Assembly (NCBI RefSeq): GCF_921293095.1
Contig: NC_060246.1
Location: forward strand, 140,926,198-140,990,197
Reading direction: 5' to 3'
Source of the DNA: Ischnura elegans
Taxonomy: Eukaryota > Arthropoda > Insecta > Odonata > Coenagrionidae
Length of the DNA: 64,000 bases
Notes under the pieces: generated by a model
Told to the model about the DNA's origin: nothing
The model's database searches: none
Seen by the model: only the letters and a program-made list of their open reading frames with translations
Shown: positions 21,078 to 34,774 of the stretch, in pieces
Numbering within the stretch: position 1 is the first letter of the stretch
Layout: each line of letters starts with the position of its first letter
Made by a program: the position numbers and the translations under genes

Positions 21078-21382
21078 CAGTGGCACAGCGAGGGGGGGTT
21101 TTGGGGGATAAAATCCCCCCCAGAGCTCAGAGAAATTTTTAATTTTAATCCATTTTACTTAATTGTATTGATATTACTAATAGAATAGTGTAAGGATTAA
21201 TAAAATATCCCTCAGAAAGCCGTAAAACTCACCATTTTCAACCATTTATCTTAAAATTCCGCAATTTATTAATCTCGCACCTACCGCTTATCCTGGTAGG
21301 TATACCGTACCCCCACACACTCTTGTATTAGTTTCACCTAAACCCCCCCCCCCCCCAGCCTTACTTCCTAGCTGTGCCCCTG
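21078..21382. mobile_element. hAT-type MITE with G and C tracts, copy 1
   Basis: It starts CAGTGGCACAGCGAGG and ends with the reverse complement of CAGGGGCACAGCTAGG. GTAGGAAC is exactly duplicated at 21070-21077 and 21383-21390. G-run and C-run blocks sit just inside both ends, including a run of about 16 C near 21341. It shares the core TATCCCTCAGAAAGCCGT with copies at 22314, 28609 and 63780. Confidence 0.88.
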
Positions 21383-21390
21383 GTAGGAAC

Positions 21391-24300
21391 TAGTCAAGAA
21401 AGGGGCTACAGGTAATCCATAAGGTAGAGTATACCACCTTAGGAAATAGGTGCATAGTCCAGAAAATATAGAAAATTCTGGGCACATTATAGTCATGTCA
21501 CTACATATATTTATCAAACTATTAAATTTGACAAACCTTCAAAAATGCATGAGAACCATGGTTATTTAATGAAACTGATAAGTTGAAATGCTTATCTACT
21601 GAGTAAGGGTTGGTAATGGTGATGCTTGGAGAGTTTGCAGCAGGTGTATCGGAGTAGATATGCAGTTTATCGGGAGACAAGCATGAATTTGGTTGCTGGA
21701 ATGTGAGGGAAAGATACAGGTACTGTTTCAAGTGTGAGTGTAGAAAGTGATGGTATGGTGCATACGTTAATTGACACTGCACACATTAATAGGTAGGGGA
21801 ACAAGTGGTTCAGTGAAACATGGGGCATAGTGAAACAAAAAAGTTTTCTTGCAATATATTTGAATCTGACCAGTGGTGCTTTTAGTGAGTTAAGTGCGAG
21901 TGCCCTACCTGCTGTTGATTTAGTTTCAAACTGGCTGCCATCGTATAGAGTCACGTTAGATCAGAATGTTTGTTTTTCCTGGTAGAAAGTAAATTTTTGA
22001 TGCTTCGTAATAATCGGTATTGCAAAATCTTACTTGTGTTTACAGAGTAATGTGTTATATTTTTATGGTTGGAAGAAAATTACTTTGCTTTTCTACAAAA
22101 CACACTTTATTGCCGACTAGTTTCGGTACACTGTACCATTTTCAAGACTAGTGATACACATAAGATTTTGCCGGGATATATACGCTGTGGTCGGGTGATT
22201 GGAGGGGAGGGGGAGGTAAGTGACGGGAAGGGTGAAGGTGGTGTTGTGGTGAACATGTTATAGTTTTGATAACAACATTGTCCAGAGTATAGCCGCATGT
22301 AAGTGACATTAATCAGGGGCGCAGCTAGGAATTAAGGCTAGGGGGGGTTTCAGGCGGAAGTGATACTGGGGGATTTGGGGATATTGCATACCCGCCAGGG
22401 TAAGCCGGAGGTGCAGAGGCCTTCCCCCAGAAAAATTTAAGATAAATGGTTCATAAAGGTGATTTTAACGGCCTTCTGAGGGATATTTTATTAATACTCG
22501 AACACTATTCTATTAGTAATATTAATCCAATTAAGTAAAATAGTTTTAACTTAAAAATTTCTGTGAGCTCTGGGGGGGGGGGGGGTTTATACCCCAAAAC
22601 CCCCCCCCTCACTGCGCCACTGACATAAATGTTCATCAGTTAGTTCTTGTGTGAATATTCATGTCCTTGCTAGGACCTTTGATGCTAAAAATGTTTTCTT
22701 TTAAGATGTGAAAAACGGTTCATGATCAGAAAAGAACTATGAACATTGATTCATTTTCTTGGATTGGAGATTCGATGAAAGAAGCTGTAAAACTTTAATT
22801 GCTGTAAAACTTCAAGTATATTTACCACGTTCTTTCCGGTTAAAACATAGCCTGAAATGACTAGTCTGCTTGGTTTAGGCTTGTGCAAGACCCACACCGT
22901 GGAGTGTAAATGACATTCAGGCTGTTATGAGGGTAATTTTTTTCCACCAGTTTCACCCTTTTGGATGAAGTCGATTTAGCTCATAACAAGCCCAAATCCT
23001 GTTAGAAGCATTAAAAAAATTCATATGTTTTGGGAGGTTGCACGTTACTTTTCAGGGAATCATGAATTTAAAAAATCATGAAATATGAAAAAAATATTCA
23101 ATACCTAACCTTTTCCCTGGTGGAACTTATCAAAATTTTGCTTGAGATGGAATATGTAAAATACTTGTGTTTTAATAACTACCACTAGCTGGTGAAGAAT
23201 ATTGGCCTCCAGAATAGGTTGGTTTCCTATTATTTTTTTATTGCTTTAATCGAAAGATTATTACTCCTGGAGTACGTATTTCATGCTTTTAGATTTTTAA
23301 ATGACAATATCTATTTTTCGCAATTAAATGAAAAGTGAAAATTTTCAAGCGCGCGAAAACGCGACGCTTAAGTATGAATGCCGGGAAATATCTCCGTACG
23401 TCGTATTCCTGGTTCCCCCTCCCGCCCGGTGAGGTGACCTTGAGGCGAGGCTTAGCGCTGATACGTCGCAGGATGCTAGCGGATAGCTGAGTACCTTGCT
23501 GGATGGTAGCGCTTGGCTTAAAAAAGGTTTATTAATACCTTATAAAACGAATAAAACTTTCCGAACTTAGCCAGTTTTAATAGATGATTATTAAGACATG
23601 TTTTCCTGAGCTCTGTGCCTCATGCATGCATTGGTAACCTCAGACGATGTATAACTCCTATCCTCTCGTGTAGAAACTAGGTCCCTGTGACGTCATGCGG
23701 AGTGGAATCGCATGGGCGCCAATCCGGCCTTTTTCAAATGAGGATAAAATTTGACCCTTGCCATTCGTCTAAACCGGTATTTCAAAAACCAAATAATTTG
23801 TGTATTATGAATACACTAATGGTGGGTAACGAATCGCAATCAATGCCTTTCGTTTTCTTTGATGAAGGAAACTACCCTATTAAATGCTTACAACCATGTA
23901 TGTTCAAGTAGTTTTTCTTCAATGTGATGAATTTCTTATCATTCTTCATGTTGCCCAACCATTTTTCCTTGGTTATCTTTGTGGTATTCAACCTCACAGT
24001 CTCATATTAATATTACTACAATCCACAGTCACATAGAAATAATATACCGATTTAAAACATTTGTTTCCAGCATTCACTCATTGATGCTGTTCTAAACATT
24101 GATTAATCATCATCATAAAACATCCCTCAGTGAATGAATGAAACATCACTTACTGAATGAATTCAATCTGACATCATTTTAGCTAAGAGATAAATGGTCA
24201 AGTACAAAGCTATAATTTAATACTTAAGGTAATCATTCGAGGTCCGATTCATTGACTTGTTCTAATCGCTCATTGAGAATGTGGAGTCCAAAAGTGGCTA

Positions 24301-25071
24301 AGCAGTCATCATATGCCTGGCCTTCATGAATGAATTATCTAAAAAAATTCATCAATATCTGGGGTCCACACCTTGATCACAATGCAAATGAAGACCTATT
24401 GGCATCAAATACCACATTTCAAACCTTATTTTATTATATCATTATGAATTAGGATTGGTATCACCTGCAGAAATAGGCCTCTCGTACAAGCAGTGGGTAT
24501 TTCCTGATCTCCTATGTTTATTGCCCACACCAGTATTCACACCTGTCAGTGTGATGCAGATGACCACCAGAGACCGCCATCTTGGTCGTTCATGTTCCTT
24601 TCATGGCATGCAAACACGGAGATGGGAGGAGAAGGAGATCCCTATGAAAGAGGTGTGCAGAGCCCCAGGAAAAATTAGTGAGCAACCTTTTGAAGTAGTT
24701 CACACCACCACCTCCACCTTTGTTTCTGGCTAGAAGATGAGGAAAGGGAACAGAGTTCTAATATCTTAAACATTTCTACTTGGGTGAAGTGCTACTGTAT
24801 TTTGTATTCCGATGCAGGCTCCTACTCATGAATAATCTCAGGTGACAATGGCAATATTTAATATGCATTACAATCGCTACTTATTAGGGGATGAATCCAA
24901 TCTGATATCATTTTATCTTAGACAAGAAAAGATAAAATATGTATATTAAAGTTAGATAAGTACTTCAGGCCTTAACTCAATGAAAATTTATTTATGAGGA
25001 AAAAGAACTTGCACTTTGTTTGTTTTAATAATAGACTAGATAAAATACTCATATACGTATTATTCACAAAT
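21391..25071. other. Intergenic DNA, repeat-bearing
   Basis: It contains MITE copy 2 (22314-22622) and a repeat-like stretch at 22075-22170 (GACTAGTTTCGG, CCATTTTCAAGACTAG). A GC-richer patch at 23350-23520 holds a short partial repeat (GGATGCTAGCGGATAGC and similar). No gene recognised. Confidence 0.7.
22314..22622. mobile_element. hAT-type MITE, copy 2 (inverted)
   Basis: The same family as 21078-21382 in the opposite orientation: it starts CAGGGGCGCAGCTAGG and ends CTCACTGCGCCACTG. The flanks ACATTAAT and ACATAAAT match at 7 of 8 positions. It has a run of about 13 G near 22573 and a C run near 22600. Confidence 0.85.
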
Positions 25072-25079
25072 ATTTAGGC

Positions 25080-25344
25080 CAGTGGCATAGCCAGGGGGGG
25101 TCCCTACCCCCCCCCCCCCCCCCCCCGAAATATACAAACACAATTATTTTCCTTTATATAAGGAAATAAAATATTGAAAAATGAGGAATTTACAAAATAT
25201 TTCTTTAACAAATGAAGTTTTTTCGATTATGAAAAGTGTTAAAATTAGTTAAAAACCCATTACTTAGTATTCTGTTTTTAAAAATTTTCCCCCTGGTTTT
25301 GGACCCCCCCCCCCTTCCGAACAAAATTCCTGGCTACGCTACTG
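25080..25344. mobile_element. hAT-type MITE with long C run (related family)
   Basis: It starts CAGTGGCATAGCCAGG and ends with the reverse complement of CAGTAGCGTAGCCAGG. A perfect 8-bp ATTTAGGC flanks it (25072-25079 and 25345-25352). A G run is followed by a C run of about 20 near 25107-25126. The interior differs from copies 1 and 2. Confidence 0.87.
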
Positions 25345-25352
25345 ATTTAGGC

Positions 25353-28300
25353 CTTTAAAGATGTTACTTAATGGCTGACTTACTGGTGAGAGCAATAATG
25401 AACAGGTTGCCAATTGCCAATTTCCCATTCCCAAACCTGCATTGATCCGTTTACACGATATATTAACACGTATGAGTTAATGTCTGTTTGCATGAATTAT
25501 TTTTGTGAACCGGAACGGAACATGTACGAATGCATGAACCAAATTAGAACAGGTTCTATTTTCTGTGCATGCATTCGCAAAAGTTGGGTGGTTACATGGT
25601 GCATTATGGCGTTCTTTCTTGTATTCATACATTTAGACATTGACCCTGTCGTCTTAATGTACTGTGTAAACAGGCCTTTATAAGCATATATAGATAACAT
25701 AAAGTTTCCACCAGCACCACTTTTTCTGCATATGTGCTATTCCATAGGTGGCATGTGGCCACGAAACCAGTGAGTCAAGTGAGAGTTGGGTGAGACAAAT
25801 TTTAAAGTTCTTTTCGAGCAATAGGTTTGAAGGTCACAGTATATGTAAGGTATTTCACAGAATCATGTTTGCAAACAATAGATGGAAACGGTTTTTTACT
25901 TTGGGAATTTCTCGTTTTAATTTTACATAAATACAAAGTTTCATTCCAAGGTTTTATATTAGTACTTCAACCACAGTGCAAAGAGCTGATCGCATGCTTT
26001 ATGCCTCAAGTCTTACGAAAAAGATACAAGTATTGCAGAATTTACAGGAGCTGAAACTTCCAGGGGTAGGATATGCAAGCCAGCACGACTAAAACTTTCG
26101 TTATGAGAAATCCGACGACATCTGAGAACAAAAAAATTACTATGAAATGGAGCGTTATGACTGGAACGTGGATGAAAAAGGCCGATGGGTTAAAAAGTGA
26201 GGCTTTTCCAACATGAAGTTGGGGTGGCTGATTGGGAGAGCTGAGGTATCCTGAACCTATGCAACCCCTTACACTAGATACCACACAATAAATTACAAGA
26301 TGAAAATAACCTGCATTCGATAAATTCCCAAGAGTTGATTTTTTGGTACGATTGACAGTTTGATTTTTCTCTCCATCGATATCAGAGGTGGGGAGAAGCG
26401 AAACCATAGCGATAACACAATGGAAATCCGCCTGAGCCATTGTAGGTCCTGGCGAATTGAGTTTCAAATTGAAAATTTGAAGCATTATTCTTCTTATTAT
26501 TATTATTATCATCAGTTTTTGACGTAATTTACGTTTTTAACATAAAGGTTTCATTAATAAGCTGCAATTAGAGTTCACAGCTCGCAGCAGAAAATTATTT
26601 CGATAAGTGACTATGATCCCTATGCCCCCATCAAAGTCATTTTCTCGAAGCACTTCTGACCCAGACCCTTAACGACCCGGTTAAGAAGTTTGCAAACTTT
26701 TTATCAGAAGGTACCTGATATTCATTTCCTTATTCGTGAGTGAGAAATGCTTAATTATTAACACCTAGCAAGGCAGTCAGCAGCGGTGAATTTTAAATGT
26801 TACTCGCTAATTAAACCAGAGGAATAACCCTTACGAATAACATTTTTTGCCCGGTATTGGTTAATATAATTCTCTTACTCAATAATAAGAAAATACTCCT
26901 TCATTTTCCAGAATTTATACATTCACACATTTGTAATTGCCGCCTATTAAGCAAGGACGACATGCCACTGGAACTATCCGTTCGCACGCCTTCACTTGTA
27001 AGTACACTAAGAAGATACAAATCCTTTGAAAGCTTAACATGGACTCAAAAAGCATTTTATCTACGCCAATGCGTCAATGTTTTTTTGTTTCTTTTGACAT
27101 AATAATGGTCACCTTGGGACAAATAAATCTCACTTGTGCCTTGCCAAGTCGCTGAAAACTACCCTTACCACTGCTCTCGCCAACGCAGGGGTGCCCATTT
27201 TTGCCCAGATGATAGCAAAAGATCATTCCCTACCGCTACTGAAATTAAGTTGTATTGCCTTACGTGTTAAGTTTGGTAGCACATCCAACCTGGGGTCCTT
27301 TTTTTTAACTGCACTCTAGAGGATGCATCACTCCCGCTCGACAGGTTTTTTTTTTTACCGTGGTAGAATCAGAGGTCTAAAACTTAAAGCCTAAGTCTGG
27401 TCAGGTTGGTTGGTCCGCGATCGCCGAGGGCCCCGAGTCTAGGGGGTCCTCCACAACGCTCGCATCTACTGTGGAACGTGTCTCGACGTTCTCACAATGG
27501 TGGAGATTTCCACTATTGAAATACTACATGGTATCTCCCCATCAGCGCCCAGAGTTTTTTTCAAATCACACATCGTTCATTTTTATAAAATATGATACAT
27601 ATAAGCTTAACACAATGAACACAATCCAAACTGACTGAATAATAGAGGAAACCTTCTACTAAGTATAAGCACCGAAATGCACACTTAAATTCACATGTTA
27701 TATGCATTGCAGGAGTATTGGCTCGGCACTGGACTGGGTGCCATATGGCACCTGTGGGCGTTGACGGGTACTGAGTCCTTTACAATTTTATTACACATTT
27801 ATAATACAGTTGGAGGTAAAGGCAAAGGGTGGCAAATTAAAATTGTTATTATTATTTGAAAAAACTCCTAAGTGTAGATTTGGTAGATACAGATAACCTG
27901 CAAGCGAAAAGAAATCCGATTTTACGCGAGCCTTATCTTCAAGTAGTTGGTACGCGAAGCGAACCCTGACGAGTAGTAAGCTTTCGTACTTTACATTCTG
28001 CATTCTGTGAAAAAAATAATTCATTAGATTTGGAGGTACTTCTGACAGTCGGAAACATTCTTAATCATTGTAATTTTTAATTAAAAGATGCATTTATGAA
28101 TGTTGGAAAAATTATGCTTACCTTCAGCACATAAATGAGCATGAAGGGAACTCTCCGCGACTCTCCTCAGTTTCGTAACTGGCGCATTACTTAGGTAATG
28201 AATTAATCCAACCTCTCCACCGTCATTATGCTCCACGGCAGTTTTTTTTAATGATACGATACAAAGTTTTATTTTCCCGCGAGAATGGTTCTCGTGAACA

Positions 28301-28608
28301 AGGAAAAAATCGCATTTCCCAACAGAACTATGAACTACTTTTAGGAGGAGAGGTAAAGTGTGAGAATTAGCACTCTGGTCACTTACGATTCAAACCGCAT
28401 CTCCCTGCTCAGGGTCTCAGGAGTAATTTGGCCGCTCATTTGGCAGAGAAATTCTTATTTTACCCCACGGAGGACCGCAAGTCCGAAAAATTCTTCTTCA
28501 TGGAGCAAAAAAAAACGAACATACGCACTTAATGGACAAAGAGAGTATAATAAGGGTAAGTAAAGATAGGATAATCTTATGAAGGAGGGAGAAAAAAGTA
28601 GTGCTGAA
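25353..28608. other. Intergenic DNA
   Basis: AT-rich with a GC-richer spot at 27410-27500. The longest open frame, 26042-26512 minus (156 codons), is described as a finding. I see no supported gene. Confidence 0.6.
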
Positions 28609-28916
28609 CAGGGACGCAGCTAGGAAATAAGGTTAGAAGGGTTTTTAGGCGCAACTAATACTGGTGTGTCTGGGGGCATGGCATACCCGCCAGGGTAAGC
28701 GCGAGGTGCGGGGGCCTTCCCCAGAAAAAATAGTAAGTTTCACGGCTTTCTGAGGGATATTTTATAAATCCTTACAAAATTATACAAGTAATATTAATAT
28801 AATCTAATATAAATATATTTATATTCTAATATTATATTTATATATAAAGTAATATTATTATATTCTGAGCTCTGAGGGGGTTTTATCCCCCAATCTCCCT
28901 CTTAAATGCGCCACTG
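28609..28916. mobile_element. hAT-type MITE, copy 3
   Basis: It starts CAGGGACGCAGCTAGG and ends AATGCGCCACTG. The flanks GTGCTGAA and GTGCTGAC match at 7 of 8 positions. It is like copy 2 in orientation and shares CATACCCGCCAGGGTAAG with it. The interior contains an expanded ATATTTATAT region. Confidence 0.85.
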
Positions 28917-31900
28917 GTGCTGACTACATTCATAGTGCAAATTTTGTTGACAGTCATATTCAACCTTCATTGGAATATAACTGGCTGACTAGTAGCTTGG
29001 AAAATGAAAAAATAGGTTATTTTTATGGAATGCACTATTAATTTACACATGAATTACAGAACACAATGGGTATTACATTCGTATGCTTGCTTAACTATTA
29101 GGCTCAAATGGAATACTTGCCACCCCATCTAAGTAAATATATGCTTGAAATTCGTTTTACAGTTTTGGTTCGCAAGATGGGTTTAAACAAAAAGTCGATG
29201 GATGGAATAGAGATGAAAAGAAAATGACGACGAAAATAGGACATAAAAAAAGCTCCAAAAAAGGGATGGACGCAGGAAAACATTTTTGTAGAATACTACT
29301 GCAATTAAAATAGGAGGGTGGAAGATGATAAAATATGCGCGTCTTAATGCCACGTTACGGCCCTGGTAGATTTATCGAGACTGTAAAAACGCTGTATTTT
29401 TTAGATTTGAGCGCTTTAATTTATTCATATATCTGCCAAAAAATCTGCTTTGAATGACGTAATTCTTTTAATTAAGAATTTTAGGTAACTCTTTTAATTT
29501 GTCCTTTAAATCAACTTATAGCTATTTTGATATGTATTGCTATTTGGGTAGCTGGAATACCGCAGGAGGAGAAAAGCTGTCTTAATCATAAAAGAGAATT
29601 TTCGATCCACTCTTAGGTGGATTATATGAGAAAAGTTTGCAAAATTCTTCAAAAATATTTTAATATAACAACTTAAGGGAAGAGAATTTAATCAATTTCA
29701 TGTATGTATAAAATTGCACGCAAATACTTGCTTTCAAATGCATAAATCATCGTTCTTCGGTGATTTGGTGGAGAAATATGGGAAACTATACAATTCAAGG
29801 CACGTTTTCTTTGGAAAAATTGGAGAAATGAAATTGCGCATACCTTTATATCTACGCAAAATAGTCTCGGGGTAAAGTTAGTTTTCAGGTGAATATATAC
29901 CCACACAGAAATTGAATTGTCATCAAAGCTGAGGCCAAGGGTCCAACGTTTAATTTTTTAACTACACAGCGATGAGGAACATCAGTGCCTCATTAAAGAA
30001 CTGCCAAAGTCAGTATTTGAAACGTATTTACCCAAATTGATGGGTAATTCATTTTTTAGAACTTTCAGATTTGGTAGGTAAATTGAAAAACTCGTGATTT
30101 TCTCGAGGTAGCATAAGCAAAAAGTTTCTCTACTCTTCCAAAAATTATGAAAAATAGTCCAAGTTACAGTAAAAGATTGCCAAATTCAATGCAGCTAGTG
30201 CATGCAGTAAGGTCAAGCAATGACGTAGATCAGATATATCTGAAGCCGCAAGGAATCTACACGGACAATCTTAAACTCTTTTCTCAGAACAAGCTTCCCT
30301 TAAGGAAACCCCGGAAAGACAGGGCAGAATGACAATTCTGTGGAAAACAACCAGAAAACCACAAATAAATTCCTTTTCCTTTTAATAAGTCACGACCGTG
30401 ATGATTGGGTTGTGTTCGGTTAGAAGTTGATCGCTAGCGTTGGATAACTTTCTGAAGAACTGTTGACCCGAAGCGAACGCTTGGTACCATTACTGGACTC
30501 AGGTATCGAGGGAATTGGCCATCAATCGAAGTAAGTCCCTCTCCAGATAGAAAGAAAGGACAAAAAACTTAAAGAGGTCGAAGGTCCACTTACGGTAAAG
30601 TTTATACGTCCCTGGACGCCGAAGAGCTGAAGAGTGGACGTGGTCCGACTGAAGATTTGCTGTTTAACATTTCATCCTCTTCCCCATAAAGTTGGACATC
30701 TCTCAAAGAAAGAGAGAGAGAGAGGGAGAAATAGAGAGAGTGCTGAATCGTAAAATAATAAGATCGATACTATAGAAATCTGTCATTTCTTCTATTAATG
30801 ATGAAGATGCGATTTCCTATGATTCATTTTTGGTATGAGAGCCTATCAAGTGGATTAAAATAGTCGGTTAACTTGACTCCTCTTGCATCACATGAAAGCG
30901 TAAAGATAGCAGTATGAATAGGAACCCGAGAAACCCTTTTGAAGTTTAACTATCTTAAGATGGTTTAATCCTAACGAGGATCATTTTTCAAATTATCCTT
31001 GATAGTAATGGTTTTCAATCCATTGATTATTATGACAAGAGAAGGAATGATGTAAGGTAAATAAGTATATGACTAGAAGGAAATACATGAGCATTTGGGA
31101 AAAGCAACATTCGACGCTATTAGAGAAGTAGAAGAAGGAAAGACTTGAAATATAATAACATGTGCGAGTAAGTAGGGCCCAAATTGAGTATCAGAGAAGT
31201 GAGAATGATGAACAGAAGAGAGGCACCTTACTTTTCATAGAAAACTAATTATTTACCTCCCAATTCAGTCTCCTGATAGTAAATATATGAGGTTGATTGA
31301 GCCGAACCAAACCAAGGTCGAACCGAGCCAAAGCAAGAATTAGACCAAAGAGTTGCAGAAAATTACTAAAATCATACGTACTTCCCTAACTAAATTACTT
31401 AAATCATAATTCCATAAAATATCCGAACACCCTGATATAAATATATAATTAAAAAAGAAATACGTTGATGCATCATATTGAGCAGGGTTGTTGGACAGAC
31501 TCATGAGTTTCTTTAAGATGCGTTTCGATATTACGGTGCCCTAATGAGCAATTTTAAAAGGGAAATAATTTCATTATAAAAATAATAATACTGGCTCTAA
31601 AAAAGAACAATTTTTTTAAATTAAGTACCAGCGATGTCACCTGGCATTGAGGTGAACTCCTTCTCGAGCGGGTAATGGAATATTCGAAGGTTACTTCAAG
31701 CTATATACACTGCTCTCGAGCCAGGTAAATAATGCTAAATAAAACTAACGATAAAATAATAGCAGGAATAAATGCTGAAAGGGAAATTCTTGGACGTTGA
31801 TTAAATGTCGAATGGTCCAGATGTGGTGGTTTGGAAATATCTCGCGTTCCCAGTTGGAGTTTCCACCCACAAACTAACTACAGGGAACATTCTGGATTCT

Positions 31901-32101
31901 CGGAATGATAATCAAAACGCCCAAGGCCACACAAGCGAGAGTCGGTATATGAAATACTAATATCGCTTGGACTTCTCCTCGATTTGGAATTTCGCGGCCT
32001 ACGGCCAGCATAAATATCCCCGCGAAATTGAGCTACAATCTGAATTGATGGCTAATATTAATAGAACATGATTTGTATGCATACCTTCCGCACCAAGCAT
32101 C

Positions 32102-32497
32102 TGCAAATGTTTAAACATGAGAATTTTTGAATTCACTGAACAAATGAACAGTCGTAGTTCTCAAACAATTTAAAATTTTCTGGAAGCGGGAAAATTTCCT
32201 ACCCCAAGAAGCAAGGCAAGAAATTCACATTTATCTGTAAATGTTTAAACATGAGAATTTTTGAATTCACTGAACAAATGAACGGTCGTAGTTCTCAAAC
32301 AATTTAAAATTTTCTGGAAGCGGGAAAATTTCCTACCCCAAGAAGCAAGGCAAGAAATTCACATTTATCTGTAAATGTTTAAACATGAGAATTTTTGAAT
32401 TCACTGAACAAATGAACGGTCGTAGTTCTCAAACAATTTAAAATTTTCTGGAAGCGGGAAAATTTCCTACCTCAAGAAGCAAGGCAATAAATTCACA
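32102..32497. repeat. Tandem array, 134-bp unit, nearly three copies
   Basis: The unit TGTAAATGTTTAAACATGAG ... AATTCACATTTATC repeats at 32102, 32236 and 32370. The copies differ by only a few bases and the last one is cut at ACATTT. Such near-identity means a recent amplification. Each unit contains the palindrome GTTTAAAC. Confidence 0.92.
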
Positions 32498-34265
32498 TTT
32501 TCCGGGTCCTGTACAAAGCCTGACCGGGGAAAGCAATTTATTCATTTTCTTTTCCATGCGTCGTTCCTCTAATTACTACTGATCTATTACTTTTGATGCG
32601 TGATATATAAATTGCGGTACCTATTCATAAGGAAATGCAAATTATTCTCGCTTTGCTGTAACTGAATACTGGCTTTTCCTAAAAATAGGTAGTGAGGGTT
32701 GAATACTGGGAGTTGAGTAAATTTTGATTGAGAAATGCTGAGACATATAATGAAAACTGAGATGAAAATATTGAATTGATCCATTGCCAACCGCATTACA
32801 TATTTGCCGAAAAGCTATTAGGCCTGGCATGAATTAAATAAATATTTTTTATCACTTATTTCATCATTCAAGATAAAACCGTCCAGATAAAAACATGAAC
32901 TGTAAATCGTGTATAACACCTTTCAAGTGACATGGCCAAGGGTTTTAAATTTTAAAATTACTAAAGGTATATTCGGCGAAAGCAGAAAAAATGAAAGAAA
33001 TGCATGCAGCACAACGAAAAAGGAGAGCACATACATAAGACAAAAATATTTAAACTCAATTCCAAGTTATTATTTATTGTTATGTCTCTATAAATTTCAT
33101 TCACATTGGAATAACCGTAACAATAATTCTTGCTGGAAAACAAATTAATGTTAGAACAAGATACGGCAGGCCTAGAGTTTGTCAATGATTCAAAGGAGCT
33201 CATAATGATGGCAGAGGAACGGGTAGACGCTCCGTTAATACCTGAGATTCCAAACCCTAACGTCCACCTCCTCAGAGTATATTGAGATCATGATTCAGTC
33301 CTTTTAACGCTTATATGTGTCGTATATAGCTTCAGAAAATTTCATTGCTCTGACACATCTCCCTTCTCTGACAAAACCACACCAATTGAAGGACTTTATA
33401 ATTTAACAAATAGAGAAACCATTGCATCAGGCAGTTATCAAATAACAATCTCGTTTATCCAAGGTAAATTCTCAATATGTTACACTCATGAACACTACTC
33501 ATGTACACACACAAATATTATTTGAACCCATCCATTTTAACAAACGTACACTAAACCGCGGGGATCAAGGAGGCAAAACGCTTTGGGGATATAAAAAATA
33601 AATTAAACGAAAAACGGTACACAAAAGACACTCAAAGCTTTCACTTTTCACCTCCTCTTTGTATGATGAGTAAGTCTTAATTACCAGACAAAACTGAACA
33701 GGTGACGATTACCAGAAGAAAACACTTCAGTTCACATAATTCCTCCCTCTATGTGATAGAGCGGCCCTCGGGTTTTCTCTTTCCGAGCTGTGTAGCAAAT
33801 CGTAGGAGCGAGTTTCAAAAGTTAAAACCGCAAATACAAAATGACTTTTGAATCTAAACGAACATCTCATTTTCCATCCCTTGTCAATAAATCACTATAA
33901 AATTGCAACTCTAGCGCCGACTACTGTGACACAAATATTGTCAATATCAAGTGAAAAATTCAACACGGAACCACATTCTCGTCCTTTTTCAATCGAGTTA
34001 ATCTAGAATTGACATCCCACGGTGCAGTCATGTCCATCGCTTGCCTTCAGGCAAGCAGAGGAACGCCTCATGAAAGAAGCACACATTGTAACAAAATGTC
34101 TTTCGGGATCCTGTTCTTCTCGAAGTGTCTCATTGCACTGATGAAATACCAGAGCGATTTTTTTCTCTCATTGAAGACCTCCCACAGCAGCCCAAATAAG
34201 GGAGGACGTGAGACTTCAGGAATTCGAATTGAATTTATTTTTTGACGAGCTCGCTCTCTTAAAAC

Positions 34266-34271
34266 TTTATT
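34266..34271 (-). terminator. Candidate poly(A) signal of the TARP gene
   Basis: AATAAA on the minus strand about 500 bases after the TTPV stop codon. It is a plausible cleavage signal by position only. Confidence 0.3.
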
Positions 34272-34774
34272 CAAAAGTTAAATTTTAGCTAGAAACAACA
34301 ATTCATCTGAAAAATTTTTCCTTGCTCATCATCACCACAGCTTACCGCTTACCGCCAGACTTACTGGAACTCAACTCCGAGTAAAAAAAGGCTGCACGGT
34401 CGACAAATTGTTCACTGCTCAGCCGTAGAAAATGGAAACAACTGACAAAATGGTGAATATGGCAGTAGTGCACTCCAGATCACTCGACAATACACTACCA
34501 TTGTGTTAAAAAAATTTACCCCCTACTGTGAATATATCCCTGGGATTCCGGACGAAAAAAAATCTCAGACTCGAAACGCCGCCAGTCCGACGTGGAGGTT
34601 TCAGAGATAATTTCATTAGACCTAAAAAATGGAAAGAAACACACAAAAACACGCAAAGAACCGAGCACCGAACAGTCTCGGAGATTCTAAATTCGATCTC
34701 GACAGGAAAACAGCGACACAATGTTATAGGTTAGCCCACCCATCTCTACCAAGAGGACGAGTCTTGAACTCATT

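Larger units (their letters stand above)
28925..34774. other. Intergenic DNA and TARP 3' UTR
   Basis: AT-rich, with a short GA microsatellite near 30710-30735, the 134-bp tandem array at 32102-32497 and the candidate TARP poly(A) signal at 34266. I see no gene on either strand. Confidence 0.7.

Noticed and set aside
32102-32497. CRISPR-like array
   Set aside because: The units are contiguous 134-bp copies without unique spacers, in an animal genome; a simple tandem repeat.
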